From assembly GCA_963820185.1 (NCBI GenBank), contig CAWFYV010000003.1, positions 248,001 through 312,000 on the forward strand: DNA of 64,000 nt. Reading direction: 5' to 3'. Below are positions 43,552 through 51,966 of the stretch, piece after piece. Position 1 is the stretch's first letter. Every line of letters starts with the position of its first letter. Under the pieces are notes generated by a model that worked only from the letters and a program-made list of their open reading frames with translations, was not told where the DNA came from and ran no database searches. The DNA comes from Aquilonibacter sp963820185 (GTDB lineage Bacteria; Vulcanimicrobiota; Vulcanimicrobiia; Vulcanimicrobiales; Vulcanimicrobiaceae). Both the position numbers and the translations under genes were made by a program.

Positions 43552-44148
43552 ATGCTTACGGACGTCAAGGCGGTTGAAGAAAAGGTTCGCAAGGAGATGG
43601 AGGACGGCATGGTCACGCCGTACTACTCGCTCCCGCTCGAAAAAGTGTACAACGTGCTCAACGGTGCGCTTGCGTCAGAGATCATCTGCGTGTTGCGTTA
43701 CAAACAGCACTATTACATGACGACCTCGATCCATCAGGAGCAACTCCAGTCGCTCTTCAAAGAGCATTGGGAAGACGAAGAGGGGCATCTCGAGCGCATC
43801 GCCGATCGCATTAAACAGCTTGGCGGCGTGCCGAATCTCGATCCCAACGGTATTGCATCGCGCGCCTTTTCGAAGTTCGAGAGCGGCCATACGCTCGCGG
43901 ATCTCTTGCGTGAAGATCTGCTCGCCGAACGCGTCGTCATCAAGATGTACGGCGATATCGTCGAATTCTTCGGCACGGCCGATGTGGTGAGCCGGCGGAT
44001 GTTCGAAGAGATCCTCAAGGATGAGGAGGACCACGCCGACGAAATTGCCGATCTGCTCTACACCGTCGATCCCGAGACCGGCAAGACGGTCGAGCAGTTC
44101 AGCGGTGACTCCACCTCCGGCCCGTTCAAAAAGAATGGAAAGAAGTAG
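43552..44148 (+). CDS. Ferritin-like (bacterioferritin-type) protein
   Basis: 198 residues with a four-helix bundle and carboxylate-bridged iron ligands: L-A-S-E-I-I-C-V-L-R-Y, E-H-W-E-D-E-E-G-H-L-E-R-I and R-M-F-E-E-I-L-K-D-E-E-D-H-A-D-E. The two E-x-x-H motifs and paired early Glu fit bacterioferritin or Dps-like iron storage. The C-terminal 30 residues are polar and flexible. GGAGG precedes the ATG. Confidence 0.85.
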   Translation: MLTDVKAVEEKVRKEMEDGMVTPYYSLPLEKVYNVLNGALASEIICVLRYKQHYYMTTSIHQEQLQSLFKEHWEDEEGHLERIADRIKQLGGVPNLDPNGIASRAFSKFESGHTLADLLREDLLAERVVIKMYGDIVEFFGTADVVSRRMFEEILKDEEDHADEIADLLYTVDPETGKTVEQFSGDSTSGPFKKNGKK

Positions 44149-45594
44149 TTACCGGCACCAGAGCGCGTTTGCCGTGTAGGTAAGCACGGCTTTCCCGTCG
44201 GCGGGGAGATGCAGCACCCAGGCTGCGCTTCTCGCCGACGTCTTTGTGTGCGGCTGACTTTCGCGCGTAATCGTCCAGTCGCCGGGAATCGGCTCGATAA
44301 CCGTGAGGTCTTGCGCTTTTTCCTTGCCGTTGGTGACATCGAACTCGTACGAACTTTCACTGCTGCAGTCGCTGAGCACATGGAAATCCGTCTGGCGTTT
44401 GCGGGCAACGATGTCGAATGCATCGCCCAGGTGCAGGCGTACCGTATCGTTTCTCGGCGTGTGTGGAATGTTGTCTCCGCCGACGAACTGCGCCAGTCCA
44501 TGCGAATCGTCTTGATAGATTCGCATTTGCCCCGCTGGCAACGGAATGCCTAAGTCGCCACCTTTGTTCACGAATGACAGGATGACTTCAATCGGCAGCC
44601 GATCGCCGAACGACGCGCTTTCGTTTTGGTAATAGTAGGTCCCCCCCACTAGCTCGAGCGTCTTCGTGACTGGAACGTCGTTTGCCGAGAGCAGCGCCAC
44701 CTGCTTTGTCTGCTTGTCGAGAATGGTGGTTGTATGCCCGATCGTGTAGAGATGATACTCGAAGACGTTCTCTTGCGTGGCGGCTTGTGCGTTGTAGAGG
44801 CTGCCCATCGCGGTCGACGTCACATGCGCGATGGTATTGAGTACCGGCCTAGGCGTCGGTGGCGAATTCACTCTTCCGGCAACGAGCTGCAGACGCGCAT
44901 TGTGGTACGATGTGCCGCTCGTATTGTTCAGCGTCACGAGACCAACGAGTGCCATGTGCGATTGACTCGCATCGAGCGTGCCGACGTAGGCGACATTCCA
45001 TGAGAGCCCGCCCGTGACGTAGCGCAGGTCGAGCGTTTGCGCACCGGCATTTGGGCTCTGGAGATCGAGCGTGAGCGTCGGGCGATCGCGGAGGCTCTTG
45101 GGAATGCTCGGAAAGACGATGAAGCCGTCGATACGCGTCTCGATCCGATCCGTATATTGCAGTACGACATCGCCGCCGCTGTAGCTGAGGATCTTGGCAT
45201 GCTCGCGGCGATCGCGTTCGCCGACGAACCTGGCCGGATGGACGACGATTATCTCGTAGCCGACATACTTCCGCAAGAGCGCATCCTGCCCCAGCACGTC
45301 GTAATCGAAATTCTGCTCGAGCACGCTCACGCGCGAAGACGATGCATCGGGATCAAGAATTGCCGACGTTGCGTCCATGCTCGCGCTCACGTCGCGCCAA
45401 GCGATTCTATTCAGACCGGCATTGAGGGACACACGACGACGGTCGTGCACGAGCGCCATGCCACTGTTGTAAATCGTAACGTTGACGGCTTGCTGGTCAG
45501 CCAGCGTGCTCGTGCGTTCGGAAGGATCGGCTATCGCGAATGCGGGGACGTACGAGAGCGCCACCACCGCGAGAATCTTCACTACGCGTTTCAT
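44149..45594 (-). CDS. DUF4139 domain protein, exported
   Basis: 481 residues with a signal peptide (MKRVVKILAVVALSYVPAFA). The N-terminal part A-V-N-V-T-I-Y-N-S-G-M-A-L-V-H-D-R-R and the later L-S-W-N-V-A-Y-V-G-T-L, L-N-N-T-S-G-T-S-Y-H-N-A-R-L-Q-L-V-A-G and I-P-L-P-A-G-Q-M-R-I-Y-Q are typical of DUF4139 proteins. These are secreted beta-rich proteins of unknown role. It ends directly beside the convergent ferritin-like gene with no gap. Confidence 0.85.
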   Translation of the reverse strand: MKRVVKILAVVALSYVPAFAIADPSERTSTLADQQAVNVTIYNSGMALVHDRRRVSLNAGLNRIAWRDVSASMDATSAILDPDASSSRVSVLEQNFDYDVLGQDALLRKYVGYEIIVVHPARFVGERDRREHAKILSYSGGDVVLQYTDRIETRIDGFIVFPSIPKSLRDRPTLTLDLQSPNAGAQTLDLRYVTGGLSWNVAYVGTLDASQSHMALVGLVTLNNTSGTSYHNARLQLVAGRVNSPPTPRPVLNTIAHVTSTAMGSLYNAQAATQENVFEYHLYTIGHTTTILDKQTKQVALLSANDVPVTKTLELVGGTYYYQNESASFGDRLPIEVILSFVNKGGDLGIPLPAGQMRIYQDDSHGLAQFVGGDNIPHTPRNDTVRLHLGDAFDIVARKRQTDFHVLSDCSSESSYEFDVTNGKEKAQDLTVIEPIPGDWTITRESQPHTKTSARSAAWVLHLPADGKAVLTYTANALWCR

Positions 45595-45703
45595 TTGGCG
45601 ATGAAACGTGTCATGTTTTGCACGTGTGACCGTTATTTATTGGTGCAGGCGGGAGCCCACCGCGCCAAGGTCCAACGATCTCTTCCGTGGAGGATCTTCG
45701 GTT

Positions 45704-46123
45704 ATGACGCCTGGTTATCGCGTCGCGTGGTTCGCTACCGCGCTTACGCTTTGCGTGTTGCTCGCCGGTGTGCCGGCCCGGGCAACATTGGATACGGTGA
45801 TTGCCCAGCGGATCTCGATACCTGACAAGCAGATTACCGATTGCGTCTCGCGCGCCAGTGGCGCGCTGACGACCGTGCTCCAAGACGCGCATGAAACCGA
45901 TCCGGGGTCGGGTCAGTGGGTCGGCGTCGCGCGTTCAGGCGGTGCGATCGCCGGACTGGCCGTGATCGAATGTCACAGCGTTGACAGCGGCGGCTATTCC
46001 GCGAGCTTCACCTGCTCGGTCGAAACGCCGACCTACGCTGATTCGGCCAGTGGGCTTTGCGGCAAATTGACTACCGCCTTCAACGCGACGGCACCCGCAA
46101 GCGCGCAAGGAGGCGCGCAATGA
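45704..46123 (+). CDS. Secreted cysteine-containing protein A (tandem paralogue)
   Basis: 139 residues, with a signal peptide (TALTLCVLLAGVPARA) and GGAGG before the ATG. The mature part follows the pattern D-C-V-S-R-A-S-G-A-L, W-V-G-V, A-V-I-E-C-H-S, G-G-Y-S-A-S-F-T-C-S-V-E-T-P and L-C-G-K-L. Four cysteines are placed as in the next gene. No known family is recognised. It is coupled to gene B by ATGA. Confidence 0.65.
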   Translation: MTPGYRVAWFATALTLCVLLAGVPARATLDTVIAQRISIPDKQITDCVSRASGALTTVLQDAHETDPGSGQWVGVARSGGAIAGLAVIECHSVDSGGYSASFTCSVETPTYADSASGLCGKLTTAFNATAPASAQGGAQ

Positions 46124-46773
46124 GTAGAGCGTTGCAACGTTTTGCAGGCGCGCTGTTCTGCGCGCTCATGATTACGACCGCAACTGCGCCGGCGTCGGTC
46201 GATCTCGCGACGGGCATCCGGCACGTCGTGCCAAGCGGCACCCTCGCCGAATGCGACAGCAAGGCGAGTGCGGCGCTCGGAGCCTACTTGCAGCACGTTC
46301 TCTCGCCGACGCAGGACGAGTGGGTTGGAACCGGACCTGCAAACGCCGGCATGCAGTCCGACACAACGTCCGCCGGAACGATTCACTGCTATGCGCACGC
46401 GGGAGGCTACGTCGTGACGTTCACCTGTACGGTCGAAGCGCCGAACAATCCGTACACGGCGACCGCGCTCTGCAACGACCTGCTAGCCCACTTCGAGGGC
46501 AACGCGCAGACCGCACTGGCAACGCCGGCGCCTCCGCCAACCGGCTGTAACACGGTGAGCCTTGCCGGCACGTGGCAATCGGATAATAACAATAAGCTCA
46601 CGCTGACGTTGGAGCAAAACGGCGAACTGACCGACAGCGATAGCGTAATCGGCAGCTGGGTGCTGAGCGGGCTCAGCGTCAAGCTCACCTACTACGGCTA
46701 CCACAACCTGACGCTGTCGTCCGACGGCAAACACATGAGCGGTTCGGGATACAGCTTCACCCGCAAGTGCTGA
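46120..46773 (+). CDS. Secreted cysteine-containing protein B with lipocalin-like C-terminal domain
   Basis: 217 residues. Signal peptide, then a first domain with the same spacing as gene A: E-C-D-S-K-A-S-A-A-L, G-T-I-H-C-Y-A-H-A-G-G-Y-V-V-T-F-T-C-T-V-E-A-P and A-L-C-N-D-L. After a Pro linker a second domain starts with L-A-G-T-W-Q-S-D-N-N-N-K-L-T-L-T-L and ends in S-F-T-R-K-C, as in small lipocalin-like folds. It therefore looks like a duplicate of gene A that gained a domain. Confidence 0.65.
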   Translation: MSRALQRFAGALFCALMITTATAPASVDLATGIRHVVPSGTLAECDSKASAALGAYLQHVLSPTQDEWVGTGPANAGMQSDTTSAGTIHCYAHAGGYVVTFTCTVEAPNNPYTATALCNDLLAHFEGNAQTALATPAPPPTGCNTVSLAGTWQSDNNNKLTLTLEQNGELTDSDSVIGSWVLSGLSVKLTYYGYHNLTLSSDGKHMSGSGYSFTRKC

Positions 46774-46782
46774 GGACTCTCC

Positions 46783-47061
46783 ATGAAAATCGGCACGCTT
46801 GAAATGAAGATTGCGCGCGTCGAGGGCTTTCAAGTACGCGTGCACACGCCCGACGGGCGCGACGTGCGCTCAGATCGCGAAGGCATGCCGCCGTGGAATT
46901 GGGAGAAAGCCGCGCGCGACAGTTGGTCGGTCGCGCGCTGGAAGCAGGATCGCTTTCGCAGTGTCTACCCCGGCTTTGACGTGGAAATCCTGGACGGCGA
47001 CGGTCAGGCCGTTGAATTTGGTCAGACGCTGCTCGAAACCGTGCGCGAAAGCTACGACTAA
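46783..47061 (+). CDS. Small hypothetical protein (92 residues)
   Basis: Not recognised. The order of short strands (IARVEGFQVRVHTPDG) and a Trp-rich middle (PPWNWEKAARDSWSVARWKQDRF) with a Y-P-G-F-D-V-E-I-L-D strand looks like a compact cytosolic domain. It follows gene B by nine bases and overlaps the BON-domain gene convergently by four. Confidence 0.6.
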   Translation: MKIGTLEMKIARVEGFQVRVHTPDGRDVRSDREGMPPWNWEKAARDSWSVARWKQDRFRSVYPGFDVEILDGDGQAVEFGQTLLETVRESYD

Positions 47062-47600
47062 CCCGGTCGAACGGCGATCCGGTTAACCACGCTCTTGACG
47101 CCGGGCACGCCCCGCACGGCATCAACAATAACATCCGCGGTTGCGCGGCTCGGTACGCCGCCGCTGAGTACGACGATGCCTTGGTGCACGCTCGGTGTCA
47201 CGTGGAAAGCGTTCACGCCGGATTGTGCGGCGATCGTGGCGGAGACGCGAACGGCGAGTGCCGCATCCTGCGCATCTTCGCGCGCGCCTTGCACCCGTGG
47301 ATTGATCGCAAGTTGATCGCGAACCGAGGCGACACCGTCGACAGAAGCCGCCGCGCGCGCGTACTGGTCGCGCTCGGTTGCGCTGCGCGCCTGTCCGGTA
47401 AGGACGATCACGCCGTTGTCCTGCGCCACGCGCACGCTGGTTGCCGCGTCGACGTCGATCGCGACCAGCTTGGCCATCACCTGCGGAATCAGCGTAGCTT
47501 GTTTTGCCTCGGTCTGCGTCTGCTGCTGCTGTTGTGCGGTGCATCCAACGCATGCGATTCCGAGGTTGAGCGTGAGGTAAAGCCAAATGGAAACTCTCAT
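47058..47600 (-). CDS. BON-domain lipoprotein (two BON domains)
   Basis: 180 residues. The signal sequence ends in a lipobox (A-C-V-G-C) followed by a Gln-rich stretch. Two BON domains follow, each with a G-x-V-x-L-x-G pattern: D-N-G-V-I-V-L-T-G-Q-A and Q-G-I-V-V-L-S-G-G-V, and conserved V-P-G-V-K-S-V-V-N-R. BON lipoproteins bind phospholipid and stabilise the outer membrane. The frame is open upstream, but the lipoprotein signal fixes the start. Confidence 0.85.
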   Translation of the reverse strand: MRVSIWLYLTLNLGIACVGCTAQQQQQTQTEAKQATLIPQVMAKLVAIDVDAATSVRVAQDNGVIVLTGQARSATERDQYARAAASVDGVASVRDQLAINPRVQGAREDAQDAALAVRVSATIAAQSGVNAFHVTPSVHQGIVVLSGGVPSRATADVIVDAVRGVPGVKSVVNRIAVRPG

Positions 47601-48144
47601 GGAAGCACCATACCCGCGTTTGGGCAAGCTGACGCCTGGCGTGCTCTTCCGTTCCGTCTTCGAAACCCCGTTCGGGCTACTCAACCTCGCCGTCGACGGC
47701 GAGGGTACGCTGGTCGAGTTGTGGCTGCCCAATCGCAAGCGCCACGACACGACACCCGAGCCGTTCCCGCGCGCCGCGGACGCAGGCATGCGCGCGGTGA
47801 AAACGCAGTTGCGCGAATATTTCGCCGGCACGCGCCGTTCGTTCGATCTTCCACTGCACGCCTCGGGTTCGCCCTTCGAGCAACGCGTGTGGGCGCGTTT
47901 ACGCGAAATTCCCTATGGCGCAACGACCTCATACGGCGTCATCGCAATGGAGTTCGGTTTGATCAACGGCGCACGCGCGGTTGGCCGCGCGAACGGCGCC
48001 AACCCAATTCCGATCATCATTCCGTGCCACCGCGTCATCGGTGCCGATGGCACGTTGACCGGGTTCGGCGGCGGATTGCCGCTAAAACAGGCGCTGCTCG
48101 AACTCGAAGGCGCGATTCCGCCGCCCGATCCTCAGCTCTTCTAA
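47587..48144 (+). CDS. ogt: Methylated-DNA--protein-cysteine methyltransferase
   Basis: 185 residues. The acceptor cysteine sits in I-P-C-H-R-V-I-G-A-D-G-T-L. Before it are A-R-L-R-E-I-P-Y-G-A-T-T-S-Y-G (DNA-binding helix) and G-A-R-A-V-G-R-A-N-G-A-N-P with the arginine finger. It removes alkyl groups from O6-alkylguanine. ATG 47587 has GAGGT ten bases ahead; ATG 47599 is an alternative. Its start overlaps the divergent BON gene by 14 bases. Confidence 0.9.
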   Translation: METLMEAPYPRLGKLTPGVLFRSVFETPFGLLNLAVDGEGTLVELWLPNRKRHDTTPEPFPRAADAGMRAVKTQLREYFAGTRRSFDLPLHASGSPFEQRVWARLREIPYGATTSYGVIAMEFGLINGARAVGRANGANPIPIIIPCHRVIGADGTLTGFGGGLPLKQALLELEGAIPPPDPQLF

Positions 48145-48146
48145 GT

Positions 48147-48160
48147 ATTAGAAATCTAAT
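48147..48160. promoter_or_regulatory. BlaI-type operator O1
   Basis: A perfect dyad ATTAGA-AA-TCTAAT. It touches the -35 candidate TTGACA, so a bound dimer would block polymerase. It is one of two similar dyads before the blaI-like gene. Confidence 0.7.
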
Positions 48161-48188
48161 TGACAACCGGTGGCGAACGCGGTAAGGT
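48160..48188 (+). promoter_or_regulatory. Candidate promoter of the blaI operon
   Basis: TTGACA (48160-48165), 17 bases, then TAAGGT (48183-48188). The -35 is a consensus match and the -10 is weak. It is flanked by the two operators. Confidence 0.5.
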
Positions 48189-48190
48189 AC

Positions 48191-48206
48191 TATTAGATTT
48201 GTAATA
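48191..48206. promoter_or_regulatory. BlaI-type operator O2
   Basis: Dyad TATTAGA-TT-TGTAATA with one mismatch between arms, the same half-site as O1. It lies over the expected transcription start, 45 bases centre to centre from O1. Confidence 0.7.
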
Positions 48207-48220
48207 CGTCGGAGGCTCAC

Positions 48221-48607
48221 GTGTCTCGGAAGAAGTCACTCGTGCTCACCGATCACGAGCTGCGCCTGATGGAAGTGTTGTGGGAGCGCGGGCGAGCGTC
48301 GGTTGCGGATGTCGTCGAATCGCTCGCACCGCCTCCGCTTGCCTACAGCACCGTGCTCACTACGCTGCGCACGCTCGAGCACAAAGGCTACATCGATCAC
48401 GAAGAGGACGGCCGCGCGTATGTGTACCGTCCGCTCGTCGCGCGCGACGAAGCCGCAAAATCCGCGACGCGTCATCTGCTCGACCGCTTCTTCGGCAGTT
48501 CACCCGGCGCGCTCGCGGTTACGTTGCTCGATGATACGCAGCTGACCGACGACGACATCGCCAAAATCAAGCGCATGCTCGCCCGCAATCGGAAGGGGCA
48601 GATATGA
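48221..48607 (+). CDS. BlaI/MecI/CopY-family transcriptional repressor
   Basis: 128 residues, from a GTG with GGAGG in front. The winged-helix domain shows L-T-D-H-E-L-R-L-M-E-V-L-W-E-R-G, V-A-D-V-V-E-S-L and A-Y-S-T-V-L-T-T-L-R-T-L-E-H-K-G-Y, the classic family pattern, and a dimerisation tail follows. In this family the repressor is inactivated by a partner protease after a signal. Two dyads upstream are its probable sites, so it most likely represses its own operon. It overlaps the protease gene by four bases. Confidence 0.92.
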   Translation: MSRKKSLVLTDHELRLMEVLWERGRASVADVVESLAPPPLAYSTVLTTLRTLEHKGYIDHEEDGRAYVYRPLVARDEAAKSATRHLLDRFFGSSPGALAVTLLDDTQLTDDDIAKIKRMLARNRKGQI

Positions 48608-49812
48608 TCGTCACAGTTCTTCTCAACGGCATGTGGCAAGGCGTCCTCATCGTCGGGGTCGCGACGCTGATTAGCTTTGCCGTACCTCAGCGACACGCGG
48701 CAACGCGCTATGCGATCTGGTTTAGCGCGCTACTCGCGCTCGCGTTTCTTCCCGCCTTGACGCTCTGGCATCCCGAGCCGGCGGCAGTTACGCTCCCCGT
48801 CGCGGTCGCACACACGGCCGCAACGCCAACGGTCGTCACTGCTGAAGCCGCGTCGCACACTGGTTCATGGCTCGTGGGGCTTTGGCTCGGCGGAGTCGCA
48901 CTGTGTCTTCGACGCCTTACCGGCAGCTCGTTGCGAACGCAGCGCGTCGTGCGCAGCGCAACGCCGGCACCCGAGCTTGGCCCCGATGTCGTCGTTACCA
49001 ATGAACTGACATATCCAATTGCTGCCGGCCTCGTCGCTCCGAAGATCATGCTTCCCGCACATCTTCTCACGACGCTGCAGCGCAGCGACCTTGAAAGTAT
49101 CGTGCGTCACGAACGCGCGCACATTGCGCGCCGCGATATCTTCACGAATCTCATCCAGCGCCTGATCGAATCGTGTCTGTTCTTCAATCCTTGGGTCTAC
49201 ATCATCGGACGGCAGTTGATCAAAGAACGCGAGGCTGCATGCGACGATTATGCCGTTGACGCGACGGGCGAGCCCGATCGTTATGCATCGTGCCTTGCGC
49301 AGTTAGCCCAAACGGCTCGCACTCAACAGACGCCCCTTCTCACTCCGAGCGCGATCGGGTCCCGGCGTATGCTCGTCGGACGGATCGCGCGCCTGCTCAA
49401 TGGAAAGGCTACACAGTTGAAGATCAACTATTTTGTGCTCGGTGCAACCGTGACGTCGTTTGTCGCACTCGCTTTCTTCGTGCAAACCGCAAACGGATTG
49501 GCTGCGGTAAGTCTTGCGGCTACGAATCCGAATATTCCGGCGTGCGCCCACGATATCAAACCCCTCGATGCCGTCCCGCCGGACATCGCCAAAGCGGACT
49601 TCAAGCCGAACGTTGAGTCCGGGGTTCTGGTCACGATCGATGCTGCCGGGCATGTCGTTGATACGAAGATCGTCCTGTCGAGCGGCTCTACGGCAATCGA
49701 CAAGGCGACGCTGGAGGCGGCGCGGAAATCGACCTATGCGCCGGCAGTCGGCATGAACTGTCAGCCCCAAGGGGGCCACTACTACTTTCACATAGCGACG
49801 GGACCACACTAA
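48604..49812 (+). CDS. M56 (BlaR1/MecR1-type) metalloprotease with TonB-C-like domain
   Basis: 402 residues. Membrane helices at the N-terminus are followed by a zinc protease core with I-V-R-H-E-R-A-H-I-A-R-R-D (HExxH) and E-R-E-A-A-C-D-D-Y-A-V supplying the third ligand. A further helix is near residue 283. Instead of the penicillin-binding sensor of BlaR1, the C-terminus is a TonB-C-like domain (G-V-L-V-T-I-D-A-A-G-H-V-V-D-T-K-I-V-L-S-S-G). The signal it senses is therefore probably not a covalent beta-lactam adduct. It is expected to cleave or inactivate the BlaI-like repressor. Confidence 0.88.
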   Translation: MIVTVLLNGMWQGVLIVGVATLISFAVPQRHAATRYAIWFSALLALAFLPALTLWHPEPAAVTLPVAVAHTAATPTVVTAEAASHTGSWLVGLWLGGVALCLRRLTGSSLRTQRVVRSATPAPELGPDVVVTNELTYPIAAGLVAPKIMLPAHLLTTLQRSDLESIVRHERAHIARRDIFTNLIQRLIESCLFFNPWVYIIGRQLIKEREAACDDYAVDATGEPDRYASCLAQLAQTARTQQTPLLTPSAIGSRRMLVGRIARLLNGKATQLKINYFVLGATVTSFVALAFFVQTANGLAAVSLAATNPNIPACAHDIKPLDAVPPDIAKADFKPNVESGVLVTIDAAGHVVDTKIVLSSGSTAIDKATLEAARKSTYAPAVGMNCQPQGGHYYFHIATGPH

Positions 49813-49815
49813 CCT

Positions 49816-51198
49816 ATGCCGATTCTCGCCCTGCTGTTTGCAGCCGCAACCTCAACCGCCGCGATCGACGCGGCGATCACCAAACAGGTCAACGAGCAGC
49901 AGGTAACCGGCGCAGCCGTCGGCGTCTATCAAAATGGCACGCTAATCACTATCAAGACTTATGGATTGCGCGATGTCGCAAAGAACCTTCCGGTCGACGC
50001 GGACACGCGTTTCGAGATCGGCTCGGTTACCAAGCAATTCACGGCGGCGGCGATTCTGCGACTGCAAGAGCAGGGGAAACTCTCGATCGATGATTCCCTC
50101 GCAAAGTATCTTCCCTCGTTCCCGCACGCGAGCGAGATCACACTGCGTCAACTGCTCAACCAGATCTCGGGCCTGCCGAACTACACGGGCATGCCGGACA
50201 TCGCAACGATGATGTCCACGATTCCGGACGCGACCGACAAGATCGTCGCCTATCTCAACAAGCCGCTCGACTTCACGCCGGGTACGAAGTGGGAATATAG
50301 CAACACCAACTACTGGTTGCTCGGGAAAGTCGTCTCACGTGCATCCGGCATGCGCTATGAAGACTACGTTCGTGAGTATATTTTCAAGCCGGCCGGCATG
50401 ACGCACTCGGGTTTCGTCAGCGACGAACCGACTTTTGACGATTTCGCGACCCCGTATTGGCAAGGGCCAAAAAACGACGGTGCAACGCAACCCGCGCCGA
50501 TAATGTTCGAGTCGTGGCCCGGTGCAGCGGGCGCAATCGTTTCAACTGTCGGCGATCTTGCCGCATGGGACATCGCGCTTGCAGGCGGCAAGATCATCAG
50601 CCACGACAGCTACGCGCTGATGTCGTCGCCCGGGCGACTCGCGAGCGGCAAACCCACGGACTACGGCATGGGCCTTGAAGTCGGACCGCACGAGGGCCAT
50701 GACCGCATCGGACACGGCGGCGGGACTCCCGGCTCTCTCACGATGAATGCGACGTACCCCAAGGATCACCTCGACATCATCGTTCTCGAGAATAATCTGC
50801 GTGGCCAACCCGGCGCGATCGAGTCGGCGGTACTCGAGACGATGTACCCCGATGCGCTCGCTGCTGCACGCCAGCCGGCGCCCGGTGAAGACCTCTCGGT
50901 GCGACCGCACATCGTGCGGCTGCTCGACGGCGTGCTCAACGGTACGTTGGCACAAAGCGAGCTGTCACCGCAGATGCAGAAAACCCTTACGCCCGACATG
51001 CAGAAACAGAGCGCAGCGCACTTTGCGGCATTCGGTGCTCCTGCCGCGGTCGTTTTCAAAATCAAGGACGATACAAGTTTCGGCGCGACCTGGTACGTCT
51101 ATCGGATCGAGTTCGCGCACGGCGAGGTCCGCAATTTCGAAGTCCAGCTTGATAACAAGACCGGCATTGTCAATGCGATGCAGCTCGCCCCCGGGTAG
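49816..51198 (+). CDS. Serine hydrolase, class C beta-lactamase family
   Basis: 460 residues with a short signal peptide. S-V-T-K at residues 70-73 is the catalytic SxxK, Y-S-N in W-E-Y-S-N-T-N-Y-W is the second motif and H-G-G-G takes the place of KTG. A C-terminal domain of about 130 residues follows, as in many esterase/peptidase relatives (EstB, D-aminopeptidase). It is three bases after the M56 gene, so it is the probable effector of the blaI-type system. Beta-lactamase activity is possible but not shown; esterase or peptidase is as likely. Confidence 0.88.
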   Translation: MPILALLFAAATSTAAIDAAITKQVNEQQVTGAAVGVYQNGTLITIKTYGLRDVAKNLPVDADTRFEIGSVTKQFTAAAILRLQEQGKLSIDDSLAKYLPSFPHASEITLRQLLNQISGLPNYTGMPDIATMMSTIPDATDKIVAYLNKPLDFTPGTKWEYSNTNYWLLGKVVSRASGMRYEDYVREYIFKPAGMTHSGFVSDEPTFDDFATPYWQGPKNDGATQPAPIMFESWPGAAGAIVSTVGDLAAWDIALAGGKIISHDSYALMSSPGRLASGKPTDYGMGLEVGPHEGHDRIGHGGGTPGSLTMNATYPKDHLDIIVLENNLRGQPGAIESAVLETMYPDALAAARQPAPGEDLSVRPHIVRLLDGVLNGTLAQSELSPQMQKTLTPDMQKQSAAHFAAFGAPAAVVFKIKDDTSFGATWYVYRIEFAHGEVRNFEVQLDNKTGIVNAMQLAPG

Positions 51199-51208
51199 AC
51201 CGCACGTT

Positions 51209-51966
51209 TCATCCGCACTTGCTCCGCATCCGCGCCGCGGTCTGGCGGCCACACGGTCTGCACCGCCGTACCGTGCATCGCACTTTGAATCGCCAAGATC
51301 TCAGCGGCCGTGACTCCATCACCGGCGATGGCGGTCATGATTTGATCGCCGTTGCGCCAGACAAACCGCTCGTGTTTAACAAGAATGGGATTACCGGCTA
51401 CGGTCGACGCCTTTATCCTCGAAGATATACTTTGAAGGCGGCGTAGTCTCATTCGTCGCGGAGGACGCTGTGAGCATGAACCACCGGCCTCCAGCGCGCG
51501 AGTATGTGAAGCGCCACAATCGTCGATCCAACGCGCCATGCGTGCGCCGAGCGCGAGTAGACGCCTATCGGTGCGACCGTAATCGTCGGGTTCGAAACAT
51601 CCGACGGCAATCCCTACAGGAGCCATGACCGTAAAATGTACACGCGCTTGCGCCTGACCCAAGCTCACTGTTTGCGGCTTGAATAGCATGCCATCACCGT
51701 GGTTGGCGGGCGTGCGGCGGCGGCGACCAATGCAAAATTGCGGCGATCTTTGCTTCCAGCGTTTGCACCACGCCCGGCGACGCGATGGGGAGCGCAACGA
51801 TTAACACAGCAGCGGCAGCCGCGGCGATCGCAAACGGCCGGCGATCGTAGTGCAGGCTGCTCGGCGCGTGCATGCGTTGCTGAATTGACTCGAGCGGAAC
51901 CGCCGGCGCTTCGACGCTTTGCAGCATCGCGGTAAAGTAGTCGCGGAGTTGCGCGTCACCAACCAT
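51209..51966 (-). pseudogene. Anti-sigma-factor-like membrane protein, frameshifted
   Basis: From ATG 51966 a short cytosolic part (L-R-D-Y-F-T-A-M-L-Q-S-V) leads to one membrane helix (FAIAAAAAAVLIVALPIA). The frame then breaks near 51700. Conserved-looking sequence continues in other frames: F-K-P-Q-T-V-S-L-G-Q-A-Q-A-R-V, then E-T-T-P-P-S-K-Y-I-F-E-D-K-G-V-D, then V-W-R-N-G-D-Q-I-M-T-A-I-A-G-D-G-V-T. The last part resembles the extracytoplasmic domain of DUF4367-type anti-sigma factors. Its start overlaps the sigma gene stop, which supports the pairing. Confidence 0.55.

Noticed and set aside
51219..51446. Small plus-strand frame after the serine hydrolase
   Set aside because: It is antisense to the anti-sigma-like coding sequence and shows no recognisable protein pattern.
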